Shown: one piece after another, positions 25,681 to 33,933 of the stretch
Position numbering within the stretch: position 1 is the stretch's first letter
Layout: every line of letters starts with the position of its first letter
Source of the DNA: Alitiscatomonas aceti
Lineage (GTDB): Bacteria; Bacillota; Clostridia; Lachnospirales; Lachnospiraceae
NCBI RefSeq assembly: GCF_025567195.1
Contig: NZ_JAOQJF010000015.1
Location: 9,353-73,352 of the forward strand
DNA: 64,000 nt
Direction of reading: 5' to 3'
Position numbers and translations under genes: made by a program
The notes under the pieces: model-generated
Database searches by the model: none
Seen by the model: the letters and a program-made list of their open reading frames with translations, nothing else
Told to the model about the DNA's origin: nothing

Positions 25681-25781
25681 GATAATTTTTTCATTTTCCG
25701 ATTTCTTATGGCGCAATTCTGCGCTATAATAGAAGAAGCGAAAATGCATGGGAACTGGCCGCGGTCCTGTCAGTTTCCATG
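25681..25781 (+). promoter_or_regulatory. Duplicated promoter/leader module, copy 2 (M20 amidohydrolase)
   Basis: Gap-free match to the module ahead of the nitroreductase. TATAAT lies at 25725-25730 and the palindrome GCGCAATTCTGCGC (25711-25724), here with one more matched base pair at each end, lies directly before it. The M20 gene starts 23 bases after the module ends. Confidence 0.65.
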
Positions 25782-25804
25782 CAGCCTAGAAAGGAGAAAA
25801 TCTT

Positions 25805-27166
25805 ATGGAACGAGCAAAGCAGTTAATGGAAATGGTCGCAAAGTATGAATCCCTGATCTACGATACCGCCGACTATATCTGGAAGAACCCGGAGACCGGA
25901 TACCGGGAGTGGAAGACCTCCGCATATATGGAGGAGCATTTCGAGGCCCTGGGCTACACCCTCACCAAAGCCGGAAACATCCCCGGCTTCTACGCCGATC
26001 TGGACACCGGAAGACCCGGACCGAAGATCGCCATCTTAGGAGAGCTGGATTCCCTGATCGTTGGAAATCACCCGGACGCGGATCCCGAGACTCACGCGGT
26101 CCATGCCTGCGGCCATAACGCCCAGTGTGCCATCCTTCTGGGAGTTGCCGCTGCCATGAAGGAGCCGGGCGCGCTGGATGGTCTCTGCGGCTCCATCCGT
26201 TTCATGGCTGTACCGGCCGAGGAGCTGATCGAGCTGGGCTTCCGGGAGGAATTACGGAAGCAGGGCGTGATCCGGTATTTCGGCGGAAAGGTGGAATTTA
26301 TTTCCAGAGGCTACTTTGACGGCGTTGACATGGCCATGATGATCCATTCCGGAAAGCTTCCCGAGGGAAAGACCCTGTCCGTCAGCCAGGGCTGCAACGG
26401 CTGTATCACCAAGAATATCACCTTCAAGGGCGTGGCCTCCCATGCCGGCGGTTCTCCGGAAGCCGGAAAGAATGCGCTCTATGCGGCCACCTGCGGACTG
26501 AATGCCGTCAACGCCATCCGCGAGACCTTCGTGGACAGCGAGCACATCCGCTTCCATCCCATCATCACCGAGGGCGGAGCAGCCGTCAACGCCATCCCGG
26601 AGACAGCCAAGGTGGAATCCTATGTACGCGGCGCTTCCTTTGACAGCATCCGTGATTATAATAAAAAGGTAAACCTGGCTCTGGCCGGAGCGGCCGCCTC
26701 TCTGGGCTGCAATGTGGAGCTGGACGACCATCCGGGCTACTTCCCCTTAAATAACGACGCCAACATGACGGAGATCCTGACAGAGGCTATGGAAGCGGTA
26801 ACCGGGCCCGGTACTGTGACCCGCGGCTCCTGGGGGACCGGCTGCACCGATATGGGCGATGTTTCCGCCATCATGCCGGCTATCCATCCCCATGCCAGCG
26901 GCTCCATCGGCACCGGACACGGCAAGGACTACTATGTGGCTGACAAGAAAGCCGGCTGCCTGTATCCGGCCCAGTGCCTGACCGTAGCTGCCTCCATGTT
27001 CCTGGAAAACGACGCCGCCAGGGCAAAGAAGGTCCTCGCCGAGGCGAAGCCTTACTTTAAGTCCAAAGATGAGTATCTGGCTGCCATTGACAATCTGACC
27101 ATGGATAAAGACGCTGTCATCTACAACGCGGACGGCACCGTTACCCTGGATTTCTGTCAGAGATAA
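25805..27166 (+). CDS. M20-family amidohydrolase (AbgB-like)
   Basis: A 453-residue zinc amidohydrolase. GELDSLIVGNHPDADP, HACGHNAQCAILLG and VPAEE supply the first metal ligands; GVASHAGGSPEAGKNAL opens the dimerisation insert; WGTGCTDMGDVSAIMPAIHPH and GTGHGKDY complete the site. The best-known relatives are AbgB and aminoacylase-like enzymes that split N-acyl amino acids. The last about 40 residues extend past the catalytic core. AAAGGAG precedes the ATG, and a strong terminator follows, so it is monocistronic. Confidence 0.9.
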   Translation: MERAKQLMEMVAKYESLIYDTADYIWKNPETGYREWKTSAYMEEHFEALGYTLTKAGNIPGFYADLDTGRPGPKIAILGELDSLIVGNHPDADPETHAVHACGHNAQCAILLGVAAAMKEPGALDGLCGSIRFMAVPAEELIELGFREELRKQGVIRYFGGKVEFISRGYFDGVDMAMMIHSGKLPEGKTLSVSQGCNGCITKNITFKGVASHAGGSPEAGKNALYAATCGLNAVNAIRETFVDSEHIRFHPIITEGGAAVNAIPETAKVESYVRGASFDSIRDYNKKVNLALAGAAASLGCNVELDDHPGYFPLNNDANMTEILTEAMEAVTGPGTVTRGSWGTGCTDMGDVSAIMPAIHPHASGSIGTGHGKDYYVADKKAGCLYPAQCLTVAASMFLENDAARAKKVLAEAKPYFKSKDEYLAAIDNLTMDKDAVIYNADGTVTLDFCQR

Positions 27167-27190
27167 CGCCGAAAAGCCAATCCATTCAAG

Positions 27191-27239
27191 CAGGGGGCAG
27201 GTGCAGCCCATATGAGCTGCATCCGCCCCCTGTTCTTTT
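27191..27239. terminator. Bidirectional terminator
   Basis: CAGGGGGC-GGTGCAGC pairs with GCTGCAT-CCGCCCCCTG and is followed by TTCTTTT on the plus strand. It separates the M20 gene from the convergent permease gene. Confidence 0.85.
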
Positions 27240-27274
27240 CCCTTCCGGTATCTTCAGACAGATACCGCCTGTCT

Positions 27275-28291
27275 TTATATAAACAGATATTGGAACAGAT
27301 TAAAGCTATAACCCACAAAAATGATCCCCACGGTACAGACCGCCGCAAATGTTCCCAGGAGCCGCGGCTTCACCGCCTTTCCCAGCATGACCATGGACGG
27401 AAAGCTCAGGGTGGTGACCGCCATCATGAAGCTTAAGATGGTCCCCAGCTGGGCGCCCTTGGCCAAAAGCGCTTCCGCCACTGGGATGGTCCCGAAAATA
27501 TCCGCGTACATGGGGACGCCCACCAGAACGGCCAGCACTACGCCAAAGGGATTTCCGCTTCCCAGGGCAGCCTCGATCCATTCCCCAGGGATCCAGTTGT
27601 GGATCACGGCTCCGATACCCACGCCTGCAAGGATATACGGGAATACCTTTTTGAAGGTGGACTCCACCTGGTCCCTGGCATAGGCCAGCCGGTCCCGGAC
27701 CGTAAGCGCCGGACCTTCAAGATCCACCCGGCCTGCCATCCGGATAAACTCCTCCACCTCAGCCTCCATGTGCAACTTTTCGATCACCGTCCCCCCAAGG
27801 ACCGCCACAAAAAGTCCCAAAAGAACGTATACAGCCGCGATCTTCACACCGAAAATACTCGTCAGGAGCACCAGGCTCCCCAGATCCACCATGGGGGAGG
27901 AGATCAGAAAGGAAAAGGTCACGCCCAGAGGGAGGCCCGCCCCCGTAAATCCCATGAACAGGGGGATGGAGGAGCAGGAACAGAACGGAGTCACCGTTCC
28001 CAGAAGGGCCGCCGCGATCCTGGCTCCCAGCCCATGGAACCGGCTCAGGATCCTTTTGCTGCGCTCCGGCAGAAAATAGCTCTGGATATAAGAGATCACA
28101 AAGATCAGCGTGCATAATAAGATCGTGATCTTAATGATATCATAGATAAAAAAATGTACGCTGCCGCCAAGTCTGGAGGAAATATCGGTTCCCATGGCCG
28201 TAAGGCCCGATCCCACCGCATCCTTCAGCCATTTCATGCCGAGGATCTGGTCCTGGATCAGGCTCCACAGCCCCTTTCCTGCCTCCATCAT
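27275..28291 (-). CDS. ArsP-like permease (COG0701/DUF318)
   Basis: A 338-residue membrane protein with about eight to ten segments and the family hallmark TPFCSCSSIPLFMGFTGAGLP (from 101). A central loop with charged helices (about 185-225) splits the two halves. ArsP members export trivalent organoarsenicals; other COG0701 proteins are linked to Cu/Zn. Its ATG overlaps the stop of the small thioredoxin gene, and an ArsR-type regulator lies ahead, so metal or metalloid efflux is likely, though the ion is not established. Confidence 0.82.
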   Translation of the reverse strand: MMEAGKGLWSLIQDQILGMKWLKDAVGSGLTAMGTDISSRLGGSVHFFIYDIIKITILLCTLIFVISYIQSYFLPERSKRILSRFHGLGARIAAALLGTVTPFCSCSSIPLFMGFTGAGLPLGVTFSFLISSPMVDLGSLVLLTSIFGVKIAAVYVLLGLFVAVLGGTVIEKLHMEAEVEEFIRMAGRVDLEGPALTVRDRLAYARDQVESTFKKVFPYILAGVGIGAVIHNWIPGEWIEAALGSGNPFGVVLAVLVGVPMYADIFGTIPVAEALLAKGAQLGTILSFMMAVTTLSFPSMVMLGKAVKPRLLGTFAAVCTVGIIFVGYSFNLFQYLFI

Positions 28292-28521
28292 TTCTTCAGC
28301 AGACGGACGATCTCCGATGTCTTCGCCGTCCGTCCCGCGATCACCAGCTTACCGTCGATCATCAGCGACGGTGCCGCCATGACGCCCAGCTTCACGATCT
28401 CCATCAGGTCTCCGACCTTTTCCACCACTGCATCGCTGCCAGTCTCCCTTACGGCCTCCATCACATTTTCATACAGCTTATCGCAGTTTTCACATCCCAT
28501 ACCGATCACCTTTATGACCAT
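28288..28521 (-). CDS. Small thioredoxin-fold redox protein (TM0996/MTH895 type)
   Basis: A 77-residue protein, VIKVIGMGCENCDKLYENV, with the redox pair C-x-x-C at 10-13 and the cis-proline region MAAPSLMIDGKLVI. Proteins of this type are regularly coded beside COG0701 permeases and ArsR regulators and may reduce the permease's cysteines or its substrate. It overlaps the permease start by four bases and follows the ArsR fusion gene by 11 bases. Confidence 0.88.
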   Translation of the reverse strand: MVIKVIGMGCENCDKLYENVMEAVRETGSDAVVEKVGDLMEIVKLGVMAAPSLMIDGKLVIAGRTAKTSEIVRLLKK

Positions 28522-28532
28522 GTTATCCTCCT

Positions 28533-29804
28533 TTAATTCTTAAGCTTCATCTCGCTGCCCACATGCTCCTCCCAGGCGGAGAAGATCTTTTTTATGACCA
28601 TGGGACCGATCTTTGAAATAAACACCAGCTGGGACCGTTCAAAGGCCCCGCACTCCTTATAGTCGATCAGGGAGCCTACCACGTCCACCTGGGTCCAGCC
28701 CGTCTCTTTAAGATCACAGAAGCCCTTGATCCGGTGTACATCCGGAGCCACCGCCGCTAAAAATTTGTGGAGCTTTTCCTTTTCCACCTGGCCCTCGTAT
28801 TCCATGAACAGGGACTTGGGCTTTGTTTCCACTGAGTTGGTGGTCTCCTCGCTTTCGGCCCACTGGAAGATCCTCAGATCCTTCTGTAAAAAGGAATGAT
28901 CCATTTCCCCATTGACACTTTCAAGAATCTCACACACCGGGTTGATCTCCCGGATCTTTTCTGCCACCTGCTCCATCAGCCCCGCATCTGCCAGGTCTGT
29001 TTTTGTAATGACCGCCAGATTGCAGTGCTTCAGCTGGCGGAAGGCCGTCTCCTCATCCTTGACCTGCTCCAGGAAGTTCACCGCATCCACAAAGCAGATC
29101 ACGCCCTTAAAATCGTATTCCTTTTCCGAAGCGATCCGAGCCGCGTCCAGGATCTCCTGGACATTGGAGGGATCTCCCCAGCCGGAGCTTTCCACAAAAA
29201 GATAGTCAAAATCCCGCTGGGCCATTTCCGCCAGGGCCTTGACAAAATTTAACTTCTGGCAGGTGCAGAAAATAGAGCCCCGGTTGATCTCCACCATCTG
29301 GATATCGTCATTCCGCAGGATCGTTCCATCGATCCCCAGCTTCCCGAATTCATTCTGGATGACCCCGATCCGGCTGCCCTTCAGTCTCTCCAGAAGCTTT
29401 AATAACGCCGTGGTCTTTCCAGAGCCCAGAAAGCCGGTCAGAACGTACAGCTTCGTATTCACAGTTTCCATTTTTTCCATGTCCTCCTTTTTTCCCTCTT
29501 TCTTCCCGCAGCCGCAGACCCCTGTCCCCGTCTCCGGGACCATCAGCCCCTCCGCCGCCCGGCAGATCTCTCCCACTCTGGCCTTATTCAGAGAATAATG
29601 GGTCCATTTTCCCTCCCGCCGCGGGATCACAAGCCCCGTGTCGGTCAAAAGCTTCATATCGTGGGACAGAGTCGGCTGCGTAATATGAAATTCCTCCAGG
29701 ATCTTACAGGCGCAGAGCTCGCCTCCTGCCAGCATGTGGACGATCTTCAGCCGCTTGGGATCTGAAAGAGCTTTAAACAGCCTGGCATACTCTGTATAGT
29801 CCAA
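28533..29804 (-). CDS. Fusion of ArsR/SmtB regulator and COG0523 (CobW-type) GTPase
   Basis: A 423-residue two-domain protein. Residues 1-95 are a winged-helix ArsR/SmtB repressor with KALSDPKRLKIVHML and the metal/metalloid site ELCACKILEEF (Cys31, Cys33); ITQPTLSHDMKLL is the recognition helix. A linker with Cys97 and Cys99 leads to a COG0523 GTPase: P-loop GFLGSGKT (124-131), switch region with FCTCQK (Cys180, Cys182, in place of the usual CxCC), VESSGWGDPSN and TKTDLAD, then the CobW C-terminal domain. A single open frame with no frameshift sign spans both. The start is TTG ten bases after AAAGGGG. Confidence 0.88.
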   Translation of the reverse strand: MDYTEYARLFKALSDPKRLKIVHMLAGGELCACKILEEFHITQPTLSHDMKLLTDTGLVIPRREGKWTHYSLNKARVGEICRAAEGLMVPETGTGVCGCGKKEGKKEDMEKMETVNTKLYVLTGFLGSGKTTALLKLLERLKGSRIGVIQNEFGKLGIDGTILRNDDIQMVEINRGSIFCTCQKLNFVKALAEMAQRDFDYLFVESSGWGDPSNVQEILDAARIASEKEYDFKGVICFVDAVNFLEQVKDEETAFRQLKHCNLAVITKTDLADAGLMEQVAEKIREINPVCEILESVNGEMDHSFLQKDLRIFQWAESEETTNSVETKPKSLFMEYEGQVEKEKLHKFLAAVAPDVHRIKGFCDLKETGWTQVDVVGSLIDYKECGAFERSQLVFISKIGPMVIKKIFSAWEEHVGSEMKLKN

Positions 29805-29848
29805 ATTTACATATCCCCTTTTACAGATAGATTTTTTTCTATGTTTGC

Positions 29849-29877
29849 ATTATAATTCTCATATAGAATTTTGTCAA
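29849..29877 (-). promoter_or_regulatory. Promoter with embedded ArsR-type operator
   Basis: TTGACA (29877-29872) and TATAAT (29854-29849) are 17 bases apart. The spacer plus first -10 base is filled by the palindrome AATTCTATATGAGAATT (29870-29854). A dimeric repressor bound there would block RNA polymerase, and the gene it drives starts with an ArsR domain, so autoregulation is the natural reading. Confidence 0.8.
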
Positions 29878-29889
29878 TATATTTTTTCC

Positions 29890-29943
29890 AAAAAGGGCTG
29901 CTGCAAAGAGAAAGCCGTCCCGCTTTCCTTTTACAGCAGCCCC
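29890..29943 (-). terminator. Terminator of the flavin reductase gene
   Basis: GGGCTGCTG pairs with CAGCAGCCC with an additional AAAGGAAAGC/GCTTTCTCTTT inner stem; TTTTTGG follows on the minus strand. Confidence 0.8.
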
Positions 29944-29962
29944 TCTTTTCACCAGCCTTCTC

Positions 29963-30697
29963 TTACTTTCTTATACCGGGAGGGCCGGACTGGGGACGGC
30001 CAACGGCCTTTCCCTGCCGGGTCCCGGGCCTCTGTCTCCCAGCGCCCCTTCCGGCTTTAATCCCATCCTTCCGCCTTCCGGAACTATTTCCTGCTTCCGG
30101 CGCAGCCTTCCCCTTCCCGGATCCGCGCTTTTCAGCCGTCTTCTTCACACTGTATCCAAAGGTTCCCAGGCATTCCCCCAGGCCGTAATACCGCCCGTGG
30201 GAGTAGGCCATGGGTCTGGCCGCTGACAGGTGGAAGGTGTCCTTTTCATCCATATATTTTTCGTCCACGTCCACCGCCACCACCTGGGCCAGAAACATAT
30301 GATGGCTTCCCAGCTCATCCACCCGCACCACCCGGCACTCCAGGTTCACCGGACATTCCCGGATCAGCGGGACTGAGACCTTACTGGCTTTTTCCTTCGT
30401 GAGCCCCATATCTGCCCATTTATCCGTATCCCGGCCCGACCGGACGCCGCAGTAGTCCGTAGCCCGGGCCAGCTCCTCTGTGGTCAGGTTTACCACAAAC
30501 TCCCCGGTCTCCCGGATCATATGGTAGGAATACCGCTCCGGCCGGATGCTGATGGTCAGCATCGGCGGATTGGTGCACACCGTTCCCGCCCAGGCCACGG
30601 TGATGATATTGGCGTTTCCCTCTTTATCGGCCACAGAGACCATGACCGCGGGAACGGGGTACAGCATGTTCCCCGGCTTAAACTGTCTTTTTCCCAT
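29963..30697 (-). CDS. Flavin reductase-like FMN-binding protein with basic tail
   Basis: A 244-residue protein. Residues 1-185 form the FMN-binding split barrel of the flavin reductase/FlaRed family (GNMLYPVPAVMVSVADKEGNANI, AWAGTVCTNPPMLTISIRPERYSY, YCGVRSGRDTDKWADMG). The last about 55 residues are low-complexity and rich in Lys, Arg and Gly, not normal for the family, and could bind nucleic acid or simply be a neutral extension. Electron donor and acceptor unknown. GGAGG lies well before the ATG; it follows the pyrophosphatase gene by 23 bases. Confidence 0.85.
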   Translation of the reverse strand: MGKRQFKPGNMLYPVPAVMVSVADKEGNANIITVAWAGTVCTNPPMLTISIRPERYSYHMIRETGEFVVNLTTEELARATDYCGVRSGRDTDKWADMGLTKEKASKVSVPLIRECPVNLECRVVRVDELGSHHMFLAQVVAVDVDEKYMDEKDTFHLSAARPMAYSHGRYYGLGECLGTFGYSVKKTAEKRGSGKGKAAPEAGNSSGRRKDGIKAGRGAGRQRPGTRQGKAVGRPQSGPPGIRK

Positions 30698-30720
30698 AAA
30701 ATTCCTCCAGCTCCCGCCGC

Positions 30721-32406
30721 TTACTGCTGCAGCGCCATCATGATCTGGGGGGCCAGCTGCTTCTTTCTGGAAACCACGCCCGGAAGGCTGACGATGCCGT
30801 CCATCTCTTCCATCTCCTCGTCTCCGGAGCCATCCTCATCTGCCATATGGAAGGCCGTGGAAACAAGCTGCTCGGCCCCCTGGCCCACGCAGATCAGGTC
30901 CGTGGACTCTGTCAGGATATTAGTCAGCATGAAGAACATCATATCCGCGTCATGCTGCTCTCTGGCCTTCTCCGTATAAGCCAGCATCCGGGGCTTCAGA
31001 TTCTCCAGCTCCTCTGAATCCAGAGAGGTGATCTGGCCGATCCCGAACACAGAATTTCCCACCGTGAACCGCTTGAAATCCTGGTAGAAAATGTCCTCGT
31101 CCGATTTTCCCTTCAGATTGCTGCCAGCTGCAAACATCTTTTTTGCATACTCCTCGGCATGGATCCCCGCGATCTCCGCCAGAGCCAGGGCCGCCTCCTT
31201 ATCCACCGCTGTGCAGGTGGGGGAACGGAACAGCAGCGTGTCTGAAATAATGGCGCTGCATAAAAGTCCCGCTGTGGTCTTATCGATCTTCACGTTATTT
31301 TCCTGGTACATCTGGTAAATGATGGTAGCCGTACAGCCCAGAGGCTGGTTTCTGAAAAATACCGGAGACATGGTCTGCACCGTTCCAAGACGGTGATGGT
31401 CGATGATCTCCCGGATATCCGCCGTCTCAATGCCCTCGACGGCCTGGGTCCGCTCGTTGTGATCCACCAGGATGATATGTTTTCCCTTAGCTCCCAGCAG
31501 GTTCCGGCGGGAGATCATGCCCAGATATTTTCCGTCGGAATCCAGGATCGGGAAATCACGGTGGCGCTTGTTGGCCATGATGTCCCGGATATCGTCAATG
31601 GGGTCCTCATCGGAGAAGCCGATGATATTTTCCATGGTCATAAAATAGCTGATGGGCATGGACTGGTTGATCAGTCTCGCGGTGGTATATGTATCATAGG
31701 GCGTGGTGATCACCGTGCAGCCCCGTTCTTGGGCCAGCTTCCGGATGGTCAGGGAAACGCCAGCGCCCTCGCAGACAATAATGCAGCCCGCCTCCATCTC
31801 AATGGCGCAGAGCTGGGATTCGTACCGGTTTCCCAGGATCACCAGGTCATGCTTTTCAATATAATTCTCCATCAGATCCGGATTTGCGGCGGCGATCAGG
31901 ACCTTTCCCTTATCAAAATATGCCTCCGCGTCTCCCACCACAATGCTGCCCTCCAGGGTATCCAGGATGTTGGAATACTTGGTATTGGCCTTGGAAATGA
32001 TACTGCTGTCATACAGGTTCATATAGGATTTGGTAATATCTCCGATGGTGATGACGCCCTCTAAAACGCCCTCCTCTGTGACACAGGGGATCGTCACCAC
32101 ATTGTTTTCCTGCATGAGGCTCCATGCGGTCTTCAGGGAGATGCCCCGGTCCACGCCTTTGGTCTTGCGGATCTCAATATCCTTTACCTGGGTCTTCACG
32201 CTTTCCACCAGACGGGGCGCTTCCACATGGAAAAAATCCAGTACAAACTGCGTCTCCGGATTCACATTTCCAGCGCGGCACGGTTCATATTCCTTTCCCG
32301 TCAGCGTCCGCTTCAAGGCGGCATAGCAGATGGCAGAACAGATGGAATCCGTATCCGGGTTCCGGTGTCCAATGACCAGCGTCTTCTGCTTTTCTGTATT
32401 TATCAT
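30721..32406 (-). CDS. ppaC: CBS/DRTGG-containing Mn-dependent inorganic pyrophosphatase
   Basis: A 561-residue family II (DHH) pyrophosphatase. The catalytic DHH domain is split: GHRNPDTDSICSAICYA at the N-terminus and VDHNERTQ, IDHHRLG further on, with the DHHA2 domain (SRxxK-type NLKGKSDEDIF) at the C-terminal end. Between are two CBS motifs flanking a DRTGG domain (about 65-300), which bind adenine nucleotides and tune activity in clostridial enzymes. It hydrolyses pyrophosphate in the cytosol. The binding site is weak. An acidic tail stretch (DEDGSGDEEMEEMDG) is notable. Confidence 0.93.
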   Translation of the reverse strand: MINTEKQKTLVIGHRNPDTDSICSAICYAALKRTLTGKEYEPCRAGNVNPETQFVLDFFHVEAPRLVESVKTQVKDIEIRKTKGVDRGISLKTAWSLMQENNVVTIPCVTEEGVLEGVITIGDITKSYMNLYDSSIISKANTKYSNILDTLEGSIVVGDAEAYFDKGKVLIAAANPDLMENYIEKHDLVILGNRYESQLCAIEMEAGCIIVCEGAGVSLTIRKLAQERGCTVITTPYDTYTTARLINQSMPISYFMTMENIIGFSDEDPIDDIRDIMANKRHRDFPILDSDGKYLGMISRRNLLGAKGKHIILVDHNERTQAVEGIETADIREIIDHHRLGTVQTMSPVFFRNQPLGCTATIIYQMYQENNVKIDKTTAGLLCSAIISDTLLFRSPTCTAVDKEAALALAEIAGIHAEEYAKKMFAAGSNLKGKSDEDIFYQDFKRFTVGNSVFGIGQITSLDSEELENLKPRMLAYTEKAREQHDADMMFFMLTNILTESTDLICVGQGAEQLVSTAFHMADEDGSGDEEMEEMDGIVSLPGVVSRKKQLAPQIMMALQQ

Positions 32407-32520
32407 AAATGGTCTTCGTCCTTTCCGATGATTTCATGGTCACATTCCAGTTCTTTCTTAAGTATAGCACACAGGGTAAAAACCGTACACCCGGGAATTT
32501 GTACAAAAAGCAAAGCAAAA

Positions 32521-32546
32521 CGGGGGCATAATCAGACATGCCCCCG
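32521..32546 (-). terminator. Terminator of the Asp/Trp-rich secreted protein gene
   Basis: CGGGGGCAT and ATGCCCCCG form a nine-pair stem with an eight-base loop, followed on the minus strand by TTTTGCTTTG, 26 bases past the stop codon. Confidence 0.75.
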
Positions 32547-32571
32547 GATATTTATCTGTTTTTTTGAACTG

Positions 32572-33564
32572 TTACTTTTTCACGATCTGTACCCGGAAAT
32601 CACCGGTTCCATCGTAGTAATAATCTCCCACAACCTTTAAGCGGTAGCCCGCCGGAACCGTCGTCATCTCTGTACAGTTGATAGTACCCTTGCCGTCCAC
32701 AAGGCCTTCGGCCCAGATCTGTCCGGGCGCCCATACCGTATTGTCTTCCTTACAGTAGTATACCACATTGACCCAGCCGCCGGTCTTGGTGTCGTCCTTT
32801 ACGATACGGACACGCAGCTCGCTGCCGCCGTCGTAATAGTAATCGCCAACGACCTTCAAGTGATAGCCCTTGGGTACTGTGGTCATTTCACTGGAGTTTA
32901 CATTTCCTTTTCCATTCACAAGGCCCTTGGCCCAGATCTCTCCGGGGGCCCACACGGTGTTGTCCTCCTCACAGTAATATACCACGTTGACTCTTCCGCC
33001 CTGGGTCTTCTCCTTAATGACCTCCACCCGGAGCTCATCGCCGCCGTTATAGTAGTAATCGCCCACGACCCTCAGCTTATAGCCCTCGGGCACTGTGGTC
33101 ATTTCACTGGAGTTCACATTTCCTTTTCCGTTCACAAGACCCTTGGCCCAGATCTCTCCGGGAGCCCACACGGTATTGTCTTCCTCGCAGAAATATACTA
33201 CATTGACCCAGCCGCCTTTTTTCTCCTGGTTATTGTTGTTTCCGTTTCCATTGTTGTTTCCATTATGGTGCCCGTTGTGATGGCCGTTTCCGTTCTGATG
33301 GCCATGGTGATGGCCATTGCCCGGCCAGCGGTCGTCATCATCATCGTCCCAGTCGTCATCATCCCAACGGTCATCGTCATCCCAGCGGTCGTCGTCATCC
33401 CAACGGTCATCATCGTCATCGTCGTCATCATCCCAGCGGTCTTCCCACTTGTCTTCCCACTTATCGTCCCAGTCTCTGGCCAGGGCCTCAATGCTCGTCA
33501 GCTGGGTACCTGCGATCATAAAAGCTGCTGCGAATAATAATCCCTTTACATTTCTCTTTCTCAT
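32572..33564 (-). CDS. Secreted low-complexity protein with three tandem repeats
   Basis: A 330-residue exported protein, not assigned to a family. A signal peptide (1-29) precedes an Asp/Trp/Arg tract (30-80, units of RWDDDD), then a Gly/His/Asn tract (81-116) and three repeats of about 70 residues (117-188, 189-261, 262-330). Each repeat has VNVVYYC-EDNTVWAPG, then EMTTVP-GY and VVGDYYYDG. One Cys per repeat, two in the third. The acidic and His-rich tracts suggest metal or mineral binding at the cell surface, which is inference. GGAGG precedes the ATG and a consensus promoter lies upstream. Confidence 0.85.
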   Translation of the reverse strand: MRKRNVKGLLFAAAFMIAGTQLTSIEALARDWDDKWEDKWEDRWDDDDDDDDDRWDDDDRWDDDDRWDDDDWDDDDDDRWPGNGHHHGHQNGNGHHNGHHNGNNNGNGNNNNQEKKGGWVNVVYFCEEDNTVWAPGEIWAKGLVNGKGNVNSSEMTTVPEGYKLRVVGDYYYNGGDELRVEVIKEKTQGGRVNVVYYCEEDNTVWAPGEIWAKGLVNGKGNVNSSEMTTVPKGYHLKVVGDYYYDGGSELRVRIVKDDTKTGGWVNVVYYCKEDNTVWAPGQIWAEGLVDGKGTINCTEMTTVPAGYRLKVVGDYYYDGTGDFRVQIVKK

Positions 33565-33616
33565 ATGATGTCCTCCTTTTATCTGATTTCACGATTTTTT
33601 TCTTCTTTATATCTGG

Positions 33617-33645
33617 ATTATAGTATAAAATTTCCATGATTTCAA
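33617..33645 (-). promoter_or_regulatory. Consensus promoter of the repeat-protein gene
   Basis: TTGAAA (33645-33640) and TATAAT (33622-33617) are separated by 17 bases, about 53 bases before the start codon. Confidence 0.75.
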
Positions 33646-33902
33646 CAGATTGGAAAAGACGTAAGAAAACGTATGAAAAATGTAAAAATGTAATAAAAAA
33701 GTAATATTCGTAACATTCTTTCTATGCATTTTTCCCAGTAGCACCCCGTGAACAAAACTTACAAAAGCCGCTTACAATAGTTTCATAATCTATTTACAAT
33801 TTATTCATATTTTGTTCACATATATTTTTTATACTAATTGCATAGAAAAAATTTATTTCTCATCGCCAATATGACAAATTGCACATAGATTTTTCATAAT
33901 TG
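33646..33902. other. AT-rich intergenic region, no gene seen
   Basis: About 260 bases of AT-rich DNA with scattered TTTATTC and GTAACATT-like words between the promoter of the secreted repeat protein and the glucokinase terminator. I find no open frame with a ribosome binding site. The richness suggests a binding region for regulators of the secreted-protein promoter, without a definable motif. Confidence 0.5.
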
Positions 33903-33923
33903 CCCCGGCTGTCGCAGCCGGGG
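33903..33923 (-). terminator. Terminator of the glucokinase gene
   Basis: CCCCGGCTG and CAGCCGGGG form a perfect nine-pair stem with a three-base loop; it follows the stop codon by about ten bases. The T run on the minus strand is short. Confidence 0.65.
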
Positions 33924-33933
33924 TCTCCTCATT

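Noticed and set aside
32860..33537. Long plus-strand open frame (225 codons) opposite the secreted repeat protein.
   Set aside because: It is the shadow of the repeated, Asp-rich coding sequence: its Val/Ile-rich runs arise from GAC/GAT codons read backwards, and it has no SD.
33317..33568. Ser/Gln-rich plus-strand frame, or a CRISPR-like array, at the RWDDDD coding tract.
   Set aside because: The units are short codon-level repeats of one protein tract (12-15 bases), without spacers, and in frame with the secreted protein.
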